Source: Madurella fahalii (taxonomy: Eukaryota; Ascomycota; Sordariomycetes; Sordariales). Taken from it: a DNA stretch of 64,000 nt. How positions within the stretch are numbered: position 1 is the first letter of the stretch; every line of letters begins with the position of its first letter. Below the pieces are notes generated by a model. The model saw only the letters and a program-made list of their open reading frames with translations, was not told the origin of the DNA and searched no databases. The position numbers and the translations under genes are program-made. Below, one piece after another: positions 37,626-47,252 of the stretch. Where the stretch lies: the NCBI GenBank assembly GCA_029876055.1, contig CM056875.1:4799001-4863000 (forward strand). The letters run 5' to 3'.

Positions 37626-39234
37626 ATGAGACTCGTCCGCTCGGTGCCCGCCTTGGCGGCTGTCGTGGGCCTTGCAACGGGGACGCCAACATCGACCGAT
37701 CCAGAGCAACCAGGCAAGAGGGCCCCAGCCCCTACCGTCACTGTATCCGGAAATGGTACGCTCCCGGAGGACGGCAAGCTGGAGGAGGTCACTGACATGG
37801 CAACCCGACAGCATTCTGGCAGGGTGACACTCGATTCTACATCCGGGGCGTGGACTACCAGCCCGGGGGTTCCTCGGCGATGCAGGACCCTCTGGCCGAT
37901 ACCACAGTCTGCTATCGAGACATTACCCAGTTCAAGAAGCTCGGCGTCAACACGATCCGCGTGTACATGACAGACAACTCTGTTGGCCACGACGAATGCA
38001 TGAATGCCCTGGCCGATGCGGGCATCTATGTGATCCTCGATGCCAACAACCCCCTTTACTCGCTCGACCGCCTCCGTCCTGGGCCGTCTTACAACACGCG
38101 GTATCTCCAGAGTGTCTTTGCCACCATCGATGAGTTTGTCAAGTACGACAACACCCTCGCCTTCATCTCGGGCAACGAGGTTATCAACGATCTTATCACT
38201 AGCACCAAGGCCGCCCGCTACGTCAAAGCCGTCACACGAGACATGCGTCAATACATCCGGAGTCGTGGCTACCGCAACGTCCCTGTGGGGTATTCGGCAG
38301 CCGATGTGGCTCAGAACCGCATGCAGCTTGCCCATTATATGAATTGTGGTACCGAAGATGAGAGAAGTGACTTCTTTGCCTTCGTGAGTGGCCGTCCCTG
38401 AGCTCAAATTTCTAGGTGCATCTCCCCTGACATGTCTCCAGAATGATTATTCATGGCGCAACTCCAACTTTATAACGTCTGGTTGGGATCAGAAGGTCAA
38501 AAACTTTACCGGCTATGGCATTCCCATCTTGTAAGCCATCATTTAGTCCAGAGAAACAAGAAGCGCTTCTGATCGTCTAATAGCTTGTCCGAGTACGGCT
38601 GCTTGACAAACGGCCGAGACTTTGGTGAAATCGAAGCCTTGATGAGCAGCAAGATGACGAGCGTGTACTCCGGTGGACTGATGTACGAATACACCCTTGA
38701 GATGAATGGCTACGGCATCGCAAAAGTCTCGACCACAGAGGCATCTGCCATCCAGGAGCAAGATGGGTTCTCCAAGTTTGCCAAGGCCCTTGCTGCGAAC
38801 CCGGCACCCCAGGGAGATGGGGGCTTCACGTCGACAACCAATTCAGTCCCTTGTCCGACCAAGGACTGGAACTGGCTGGTCGATACTACACAGCTCCCGG
38901 CCATCCCCGAGGGGGCTAAAAGCGTGAGTACCACGAGCATGTCCCTGGAGCTGATCCGTGACGGTGTGCTCACATGAACATCCTGCAGTTCATGGCAAAC
39001 GGAGCCGGTCCTGGTCCGGGTCTGAAAGGGGAGGGATCCCAAAACGCCGACGACGGCACTAGCACTGGCGATGCTAGGCCAGGATCTGGAGCCGTGACCG
39101 CTGTTCCGTCCAGCAGTGAAAATGCCGCCGCCAGACATGCCAGTGCCAGGAACGCTAGGAGCGTGGAGAAGGCCCCCATTATCGTCGGGACGCTGGTGCT
39201 GATCATGAGTCTTAGTGGGACTCTGTTGCTGTGA
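37626..39234 (+). CDS. GPI-anchored 1,3-beta-glucanosyltransferase, GH72 (GEL/GAS family)
   Basis: Five exons (37626-37755, 37812-38383, 38442-38530, 38584-38923, 38989-39234) give 458 residues. A signal peptide (about 1-20) precedes a GH72 catalytic domain with FWQGDTRFYIRGVDYQPGG. The acid/base glutamate is E166 in GNEV and the nucleophile is E267 in SEYG. The C-terminus has a Ser/Ala-rich spacer and a terminal hydrophobic segment (PIIVGTLVLIMSLSGTLLL), as expected for GPI attachment. There is no Cys-rich CBM43/X8 module, so it belongs to the GAS subfamily without that domain. The enzyme cleaves beta-1,3-glucan internally and transfers the new reducing end to another chain, elongating wall glucan at the plasma-membrane outer face. 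Signal peptide and catalytic core lie on different exons joined by a 56-nt intron. Confidence 0.95.
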
Positions 39235-39547
39235 GGTGAGTTGGTATGCCTCGCGTAACTGGCACACGTCAGGGCAAGCTTGCTCTGGCATTGATCTACG
39301 CCGCGTAATGTATCCCTTAGGGTAATCTCTGGCACTATCGATGTTGGTGTGGCGTGAAGAGAGAGGTGGTGGAAGGTTAACATGTGATCAACCAGGCCAG
39401 CGCGAGCAGGCATTTGTTTTTTGGGCGATTTTGTGATGAGAAGACTTAAAATCAGCATCCAGAAACATAGAAACAAGCTTTACACACTTCCCTTCTTTAA
39501 ACAGTAAACATCTCTCATCTGACCGTCCGCCAACCCCCCCCTCCAGC
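39235..39547. other. Short convergent intergenic region
   Basis: 313 bp between the stop codons of the plus-strand GH72 gene and the minus-strand reductase gene. It must hold both 3' ends, so overlapping 3' UTRs are likely. Confidence 0.6.
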
Positions 39548-40605
39548 CTAAGACCAATCACAGCTCCGCCCGATCAACCCAGCCAGCCTCTCCAACCAGA
39601 CCCTATCCACCTCGTCAAACCCATCCGGCACGGCACAGTCCACATCGATGATCGCCACGACCTTCTTGACTTCCCCGACCCCGTCGCCGTCGGCGAGAAT
39701 GGGTACGACAATCTCGCTCCGGCTGTCCCCGTCGCAGGCGATGTGACCGGGGAACGCGTCCACGTCGGGCACGAGCTGTGTCGTTTGTTGCGCCGCCGCC
39801 GCCCCGCACACGCCCCGCCCGAAGGCGATGGTCTGGCACGCCACCTTGCCTTGGAACGGGCCCAGGATGAGCTGGGGGCGGGACGGCGGGGACAGGGAGT
39901 CGAACGTGTAGAAGCCTGGAGGCTCATGGCGGTTTTAGTTGAGTGGTGGTGGGAAGGAGGGAGGGAAGGAGAGAGTGCTGCTGCTAGTACTACTAACCGG
40001 CCCAGTTGACTTGGTTGCTTGGCGAGGGGAGCGACTTGTATGCGTGCCAGAGGAGGGAGGCGGCGTTGGCGAGGTTGCTGTTCGATGATGCAAGGGTGGT
40101 TGGTTAATGGTTCTGGCAGGGGGTCGGGTTGAGTCGAAGGATATAAGGAGTGACGGTTTTGCTCACCAGACCTAACCAAATACATGGCGTTAGCAACAAG
40201 TATATGTTGTAAGTAGCAAGTTGGAGAATTTTAAAAGGGTAAATAGGCGGATGATCTCTCCCCTCTAGCCTCTAGCCTCTAGCCTCTAGCCTCTAGCCTC
40301 TAGCCTCTAGCCTCTAGCCTCTAGCCTCTAGCCTCTAGCCTTGGATCCTCTACATGGACTTGGGCAGATGCCAATCTAAAAAAGAAAATCTTGCGTGGAC
40401 TTATACAGTCTACCGAGTTGAATGATACATACCCAGTTTCTCTGCTCAAAAAACAGACCCTCGGCTTGGTCCAGAACCTGCTGGTAGGCTTCCTCCTTGG
40501 TTACGCCCTCGGCGAAGGTGGACGCGTCTGCGTGGACCTGTACGTCGAAGTTAATAACCGTCCCTGTACCTGCAAATGAGTTTAAGAGTGGGTGATACAG
40601 ACCAT
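39548..40605 (-). CDS. GAF-domain free methionine-R-sulfoxide reductase (fRMsr)
   Basis: Proposed exons in gene order: 40605-40603 (ATG only), 40537-40433, 40171-40167 (5 nt), 40077-39998, 39915-39548, giving 186 residues. The core (VHADAST, QRNWVCNLANAASLLWHAY, VNWAGFY, LILGPFQGKVACQTI, GRGVCGAA, HIACD, SEIVVPI, VVAIIDVDC) is a single GAF domain of the fRMsr family with its three conserved cysteines. It reduces free L-methionine-(R)-S-oxide with thioredoxin. The GTCTG micro-exon is needed both for frame and to supply the conserved V-C; it has TAG before it and GTGAG after it. The ATG-only exon is less sure: donor GTCTGT is weak, but the resulting 65-nt intron has a good TTAAC branch site. 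Intron 2 (261 nt) contains an 11-copy heptamer array. Confidence 0.85.
40264..40340. repeat. 11-copy heptanucleotide tandem array (TCTAGCC) inside an intron
   Basis: Eleven perfect, uninterrupted copies of TCTAGCC (77 bp; GGCTAGA on the coding strand) lie inside intron 2 of the fRMsr gene. The unit is not the fungal telomere repeat. Confidence 0.95.
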
Positions 40606-41475
40606 ATTGGCGGGGGTTATTGGCTAGAAACGGGCTCAATCCGACTGAGAAGCACGGTTCTATGCTTTCTAAGTACTAGGAGCTTAAGCGCTCTACTGTA
40701 AGTCGAGAGCCGAACAAAAGGGGTCAATCTATCATGGATAGATTGCGTCACCTGCACGAGCCAAGAGACTCTCCCTACTCACCTATATGTCGCTCACCTA
40801 TACGTTGAAGTCCTGAGATGTGAGTGACCAAAAAACGGGTGCTATGAAAATAATGGGGTCAGTGGGGAGCGCGGCGATTGCGCAATAATCACATCCGGCG
40901 GGAATACCAGGTCCTCCGGCAGAACCAGCGGGCCCCGGGGCTCCGTAACAGAGGGTCTGCACCATTACGGTACGGGCCGAGGCCTACGGGTATGAACCGG
41001 TGGGGTTTGGTAGAGGTGCCTAACTGTGCCGTAACCCCACTCAACCTTCATATTTGCCGGAGGTACTTGTATTGGCACATCTTTGCTCACTATATCTTCT
41101 GTACTAGAACGTGACAGATGATCGATAGTTTCATTCTCAGTACAATGCTTAGCCTTCTCCTCTTCTTCTTCATTCCCGTTTGATGTCAAGGTTAGGATCT
41201 GCGTAATGGATCAGATAGACTGCGGTATGGTAAGATCCTTCCAATCCCGAAAGAGGCACTTTATCACCATGCTACATCGAACCATGAACATCGAGAGGAC
41301 TGCAAGGCGGCGCAGCAGGACGGCACCCTTTCCCTTCCACCGCTCTATCTACCAAAAGTATCAAAACATACACGTATCCTCCGGGGTATAATAACGATCG
41401 AATAGTCACTGCGCCATGCTCGCCCTTGAAACTGATCCCCACCCACAACTCCGTAGCACAAGCAACGCCATCTGA
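40606..41475. other. Intergenic: fRMsr promoter and 3' flank of the DUF6536 gene
   Basis: 870 bp, no gene recognised. The 41090-41390 part is probably the 3' UTR of the minus-strand membrane-protein gene. Confidence 0.55.
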
Positions 41476-44167
41476 TCAAGCATAACTCCTCCCAGCACAC
41501 ATCATCCCAGCCCTCCCGGCGGTAAACCCGCAATGGCTGATTCCCAGCCCGTTCGCTTCCCTCACCACTCCCCACATGACCGGCTTCTTCTGCAACCCCC
41601 GCTCCCTCGCCAGGGGGTGACACCGTGCGCTAATGACCGCACTACACGATCCAGCTGGCAGCGCCATCGGGTTCCCCACCATCTCCCCGTTGACCTCAGC
41701 GGAGGGTGGAGCTCGCCGGAGACCCAACCCAAGAACAACCACCGCAAGGAGCACCAATATAGCCAGCAAGGTAAGCAAGCCGACCCCGCTCAGCCCAAGC
41801 GCAACCAGCGGCGGAGGCGGCGGCTGCGATCCACCGACGCTCATACTCACCTCCCACGGCGACGGGAGGACCGAGCCGTCCCGCAAAGCGGAGACATCGA
41901 CATCCACGACGACCTGGACCGCCACGACGAAGAAGCTCTGGCTCAGCACGAACGCCATGCCGAGGAACAGGCCCATGAGGAACCAAGACACCGCCCTCGG
42001 CAGCGTTAGATAAAGCGACGCCGTCTGCACCCCCTTCCCCGCAGCGGACGACGACACCCTCAGCGGCCGTGGGCCCACCGCGAACAGCGACGACTCGTGC
42101 GAGAGGAAGTACGCCGTGACAACGCCGTTCACGGCAAAGTATAGCATGGCAAGCAGCGCCTGCGGCAAGCACGCGACGACCGCGGCCGCGGCCGCGGGCA
42201 TCGCCGATCCCGACCCGAGAGAAAGCGGGATGAGAGCGTGCGGCGAAGCCGTCCCGAACGGCGAGAGCCTCGCGGCGGGATCCCTGATGACGGAAACCGC
42301 CAGCCCCGCCGCCGCCAGCCCCGCACACGCCGCCCAGACGGACGCGGTCGCCAGCCAACGGGGGAACGAGACGGTGCGCAGCCAGTAGTGGTCCTTCGGG
42401 ACCCAGTATTTTGGTTCTGGGTGAGGCACCCAGCGACCCTGCCAGACATCCGTCTTGGAGAGCAGGCAAGCGCCCTGGGTGGTAGGGTCGGGCTCCTCGA
42501 GGAAGGAGGAGATGGCGTCGCCCAGCGTGGCCAGTGGCCGGAAGGAAGACGGGCGCTTGAAGAGCACGGCGGCCGTGGCGACGAGGGCGATGGAGTTGAG
42601 GAGGGCGACGACGCCGAGAAGGGATGCGTTTAGGTTGACTTCGCACGTTGGAGTAGGGCCTGGCTGCGCTAGGCAGAAGTCGATGGAAGATGGGTCAATG
42701 GTCAGGCCGGCAACGGTGGTTTCTGGGGCCTTAGTTCCGGAGATGATGCCAGCCCCCCTTGACGTCTGAATGAGAGACGGCGCTCCCGGGCTGATACTAG
42801 AAATTAAGAGGACGGCGGAATAGTCTGTTTGAAAAGCTCCGCCAAATTGATCGAGGCATACGGGCGGGGAGAGACGAACGAGTTCGCCGCGGGCCGCCTG
42901 CTGCTGGAGCGTTAACAAGTCGTCTCGGCTCAGCCCGCCGTTGTTATTTGAGGTGCCGTTGCTGAAAGGGGCGCCTCGAATAAAGGACTCGCTGACCACG
43001 GCCGCTTTATACCCCGGCGCTGTCTGCGAGACGAATATTACGGCATTATACCTGGCAGTTAGGTTAGCAGCCCGCTCCATCGTCCTCAGCGCAGACGCCG
43101 AACTCACATTATCTGGGTAAAGAAAGCCGTCGCAAGAACCACAACAGCCAAAAACGTGCGGCTAGTCTCGATGCGCCCGAAGTTTCGAAACGACGGGACT
43201 CCAATATCCAGCCACTTCCGCTTCTGGTGGGCGGCTGTCACCTCTTCCCTAGTTGGGCTACTGAGAATCTGAAAGACATAGTTTGCTCCGGCGACCAAGG
43301 CCACGACGAAGATGCTGATAGCGGCGTGCAGGCCCCAATCGATGCTCGTCGCGGTCGCGCAAGATCCCACAAAGATGGCCGACCTCCCTTCCGACAGCGA
43401 GGACCTCGAGATAGCCACGATCAGGCATACGAACCCCACGACCAACACCAGAAACGCCAGCAGCACATTCAGGGCGATGCCGGCTCGCCACCCCGCCGCC
43501 AACCCCTTCCACCCGCTTCCTCCGCCCGCCTTCTCTCCTGGTAAGAATTGCTGCTCCTCGTCACTACTGCGGCTGTCCACCCGTCCTAGCGACGACATGG
43601 AGTCATCACGGACGTGGAACCCCTCAAAATCCGCTATCCTTGACCGGTGGTTCTGGTATTGGTGATGGGCGACAAGATCGGCGTATTGCGCCTCGGCCGT
43701 CCTTGAGCCTCCAAACACACTGCTCTGCTTCCGGCGTGCAACTGATTCGGGCGTCTCTCCGCGCAGAAAGTTAACGACGTAGTCGGGAACAATGTCCCGC
43801 TCAATCGAGTCCCCTTCCCCGCTGTCGCTGTACTGAGAACGCTGAGGCTGCCACGTGGATTGGGTGGTAGCCCGCCGCTGCTGGTATGGAGAAGTTGGGC
43901 TGGAGATCTCGGTCTCGGTGGCGATGCTCTGAAAGGGCCATTGGACCGTCTGCCTCCCGCGCGCCAGAGGTTCGGTTGAGCGCGCATGCTCGTCTCTTAC
44001 TCTGCCGGACGCTGTTAGCAACATCGCAAGGGACTCAACCCGACCTCATCTGAAAGAAGCTGCTGCGCCGTAACACACCTCGTCACTTGGGTTACCTCGC
44101 CGTTTTCATCCCATGTGTATCTGTATGTTGACGGTCCATGGTCCCGAGGGGGTATTACCATCTCCAT
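41476..44167 (-). CDS. DUF6536-type multi-pass membrane protein, function unknown
   Basis: Three exons (44167-44079, 44001-43108, 43051-41476; introns 77 and 56 nt) give 852 residues. The first exon start (ATG GAG ATG GTA) is the only ATG leading in frame to the donor. The N-terminal 165 residues are hydrophilic and disordered, then GWKGLAAGWRAGIALNVLL begins the membrane region. I count about eight hydrophobic helices: three early, a soluble loop of about 120 residues with three cysteines, then a cluster of five ending in a Leu/Val-rich helix. A WVPHPEPKYWVPKDHYWLRTVSFPRW stretch between helices is highly aromatic. This matches the fungal DUF6536 family as I remember it. No enzymatic motif is visible and no function should be assigned. 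A transporter or plasma-membrane scaffold are guesses. Confidence 0.82.
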
Positions 44168-45570
44168 GCCGCAGGTTGATGTGGGTGCCTGTGTGTCGGG
44201 GACACATAAGGTGGGGAGGGGGGTGTTCAACAATGACGGGGTGATGCTGGTGTTTAAAGAAGCTTCCCATGAGAGCCCAGAAGCTCTTCATGACAGCTCC
44301 GGCTCAAACTTCCGATCGATGTCCCACAGCAAACTGTCGTTGGCCGGGGCCAGGATGGTCAGCAGGGATCTGGGAGGGATTGATCATTATGTAGCATGGT
44401 ATCCGCGCCGAGCCATCGCGAAGGATCTCTGATCTGGTCCACGTAAGGGTCCTCCCAGTAGTACAGCACACTCAGCAACCCGCCCATGTCTCTCTGCTGG
44501 CTGCCGGCTGCCACATAGGGCAGCGGATCGGAGGCTGCCCCGCCTTGACCCTCCTTCAGAGGCCTGATGCGAGACCCGAGAGCCCCAGGGTCGCAAACTG
44601 CGCTTCTTGGCGTATTCTCTGCCGGTGTTCGGCTTGCTGTGGCATGGGAGGCATGCGCCTGGTTTTGCTGACCCAGGTTGCTATATTAAGATGCACGCTA
44701 TCTTGGCAGCGCCGCACTCATGCATTGGCCATCAAACATGACCATCGTTGTACGAGGAGATGGATGTGCTCCCCGCTTGTCGGCATCCTCTTAATCCACC
44801 GGTCCCGTCGAAGGATTCTTTTTTTTTTCTTCAACTTCCCTTTCCGCTTACCTGCTATAGAGGAGTAGGTATTGATATCGTTGGACACTCGAGGAACACT
44901 TGTTTGTTGACCATGCCAGCGCTAAAGATGTCGCCCTCGAAATAGTCCCGTCTTTGCAGACAGCTGCAGCGGAAACAACTGGTTCCAACCGCCGGCTTCA
45001 CGTCAGTCTTTGGGAGATTGCAACCGCGGCTGGCAAGGATAGTCACCCGATTACCGGCAGCGGATGTGACGCCCTATCGGCGAATTGCCAGGTAGCATCC
45101 AAGGGAGATCTCTTCTCGACAACGGGATAGCCAGATATTCTAGTGTCAAGAACCATGGCGCGAGGCTGCGAGGTAGAGCCGTAGCGGAGTTTCAAGTTTT
45201 AGCTCCTCATTGTTTGCGCTTGTAAACGGTTGTCTCAAGATAGGGGGGAAAATGCTTTGTTCTACCCCAGATCTCGCGTTCAGGGTTCAGGCGATCAGCC
45301 TGGATCATTCATGCCGTGTGAATGGCACAGGCGATCGAACATGAGGGGCTCGCGTGGCAGCTGCTGCGAAAGGAAGTAAGCTAGGCCAAGGTCAAAGTGG
45401 CCGGGTTAATGCGACGCGGGGAAGGACGCGCGAGAACCGAGGTGCGGGTGTTTCAACTCGAGAGGGAGGGTCGGTGAGACACTCGGAATCTATAGGTGCG
45501 GGTATGCATCGAACGCAGAGAGAGTATTCGCTCGAGCTGTAGCTGCGTAGTACAAATCGCGGTTCCTTCG

Positions 45571-45614
45571 TCCGAGGCTCCGTCGCTCACCGCGTAATGG
45601 CGGTGAGGCTCGGA
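45571..45614. other. Imperfect hairpin (inverted repeat)
   Basis: Outer arms TCCGAG/CTCGGA (45571-45576 with 45609-45614) and inner arms CTCACCGC/GCGGTGAG (45586-45593 with 45600-45607) surround a 6-nt loop, with an asymmetric internal bulge. It could fold in RNA or DNA. No RNA family recognised. Confidence 0.6.
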
Positions 45615-46016
45615 CAACCCTAATTACTCGAACTAGCTCATTGCGACAGGCCAGGCAGCCAGTCTATCGAGAGAGGTCGAGCGTGGGCCTGTTCGCATGA
45701 TGTTTGCTTGTTCGCTGACCCAGATGTGGCAAGACAGAGGATGCTGCGATTGCCCATGGATGCATTGCCGCCAGCGAAACGGGTTTGTTTGCTGAAACGG
45801 CCAGCACGACTGGTACCGACTGATAAATGGCCTTTGAGAGAAAAGGCCGCTCGCGTTTGATGTTTATACCGTAAGATCAACAGTTTCCCTGACCAGTGCC
45901 AAAATCTATGTCCCGAAGGGGAAGTGTACATAGTGTGGTGACTTGTGGGTGGCGGGAGCATCGGCCGGGGTGGTTACCTACCTAGGTGGTCGAGTTCACT
46001 ACTGTAAAAATTGGAG

Positions 46017-46027
46017 ACCCTAACCCT
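46017..46027. promoter_or_regulatory. Telomere-like box upstream of epsilon-COP
   Basis: ACCCTAACCCT, one and a half telomeric units, lies 162 bp before the start codon. Similar short boxes occur in some fungal and plant promoters as protein-binding sites. Function here is inference. Confidence 0.3.
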
Positions 46028-46188
46028 GGAATTATCGAGTCTAGGGCCGCGGTTTGTTCCGCCGCTCATCATCGGGAAGCTCCACGTTGGTCAATTAGAG
46101 GCCACTGCACACTGATCGAGGCCGGCCGCACCAAGTAGCCAAAACCTTCCACGTCTCAACGGTATCTTTTGATACACAATAGTTCATC

Positions 46189-47252
46189 ATGGATCCCTAC
46201 TCTGCCGAAGGTGAATTGATCAACATCCACAACCACTTCCACCAGGGCCAATTCCAGGAAGTGGCCGACTTCGACGTCTCGTCCCTGTCGCCCGAAAACG
46301 CCGTTTCGGCTCGCGTCCTACAGTTGCGCGCCCGGATTGCGCTGGGCCAAGCCGAGGATGTACTCGCCGAGGTACAGGGCGAGGCGGAGCCCGAGCTCGA
46401 AGCAGTGGGCGCGCTGGCCGAGCAGACACTAGGGAACCATGAGGCGGCGGTCAAGACCATCGAGAAGCTCGCGCAGACGGCGGCGGACAACACGACAGTG
46501 CAGGTCGTCGGCGGAACCGTGCTGCAGGCGGCTGGCAAATCGGAGGAGGCGTTGGCGTTGCTGGGACAGCATCAAGGGAGCTGTAGGTGGTCCGCTTCCT
46601 TGGGCGGGAGCATATACTGACAAGACTTGTGCCGTAGTGGACGCCGTTGCGCTTATTGTGCAGATTCACCTCCAACAAAACAGAAATGATCTCGCCGTCA
46701 AGGAGGTTGCTGCCGCGCGGCGGTGGGCGCAAGATAGTCTGCTGGTCAACCTCGCAGAGTCGTGGGTTGGGTTGAGACTGGTTGGTCATACTGCAAAGCC
46801 TAGCTACCATGTCCACTGACGGACTAATCATATCCGGGCATTACAGGGCGGCGAGAAATACCAACAGGCATTTTACGTGTATGAGGAGCTTGCCCAGGCG
46901 CCTGCGACATCATCAGTACGGACCCTGGTAGCCCAGGCCGTGGCGGAACTGCACCTCGGCCGGACAGAGGAGGCGCAGGCGGCTCTGGAGCAGGCACTGA
47001 AGAAAGAGCCCGAGTATGTCGAGGCGATTGCCAACCTGCTTATTCTGAATGTGATCACCGGGAAGAGCCCCGAGGAGCTGAAGAGGTATGTACCCTTTGA
47101 TGGCCTCGCTTGCTCGCAGACTTGTGTCTAACAACGCGCTTAGCTCGCTCGAAAAGGCCGATGCTCGGCATCCATTCTTGGTGGACCTCGCTGAGAAGAG
47201 CGAGCTGTTCGACAAAGCCGCCACGAAATACAAGGCTAAGGCGGCGGCATAG
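46189..47252 (+). CDS. SEC28: Coatomer epsilon subunit (COPI)
   Basis: Four exons (46189-46582, 46638-46780, 46847-47085, 47144-47252; introns 55, 66 and 58 nt) give 294 residues, the usual size. The protein is an all-helical TPR-like solenoid: MDPYSAEGELINIHNHFHQG at the start, a GTVLQAAGKSEEALALL helix pair, VQIHLQQNRNDLAVKEV, AVAELHLGRTEEAQAALEQAL and a final LEKADARHPFLVDLAEKSELFD helix that is strongly conserved. Epsilon-COP binds alpha-COP in the B-subcomplex of the coat for retrograde Golgi-to-ER traffic. Intron 2 uses an atypical GTTGGT donor, accepted because it preserves the reading frame and the alignment. Confidence 0.95.

Larger units (their letters stand above)
44168..46188. other. 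Divergent intergenic region between the DUF6536 gene and epsilon-COP
   Basis: About 2 kb without a recognisable gene. It holds an imperfect GC-rich inverted repeat at 45571-45614 and a telomere-like box 162 bp before the epsilon-COP start. Confidence 0.55.

Noticed and set aside
40264..40340. CRISPR-like or telomeric array
   Set aside because: Units are 7 bp with no spacers, and the unit is not TTAGGG. It is a simple tandem repeat within an intron.
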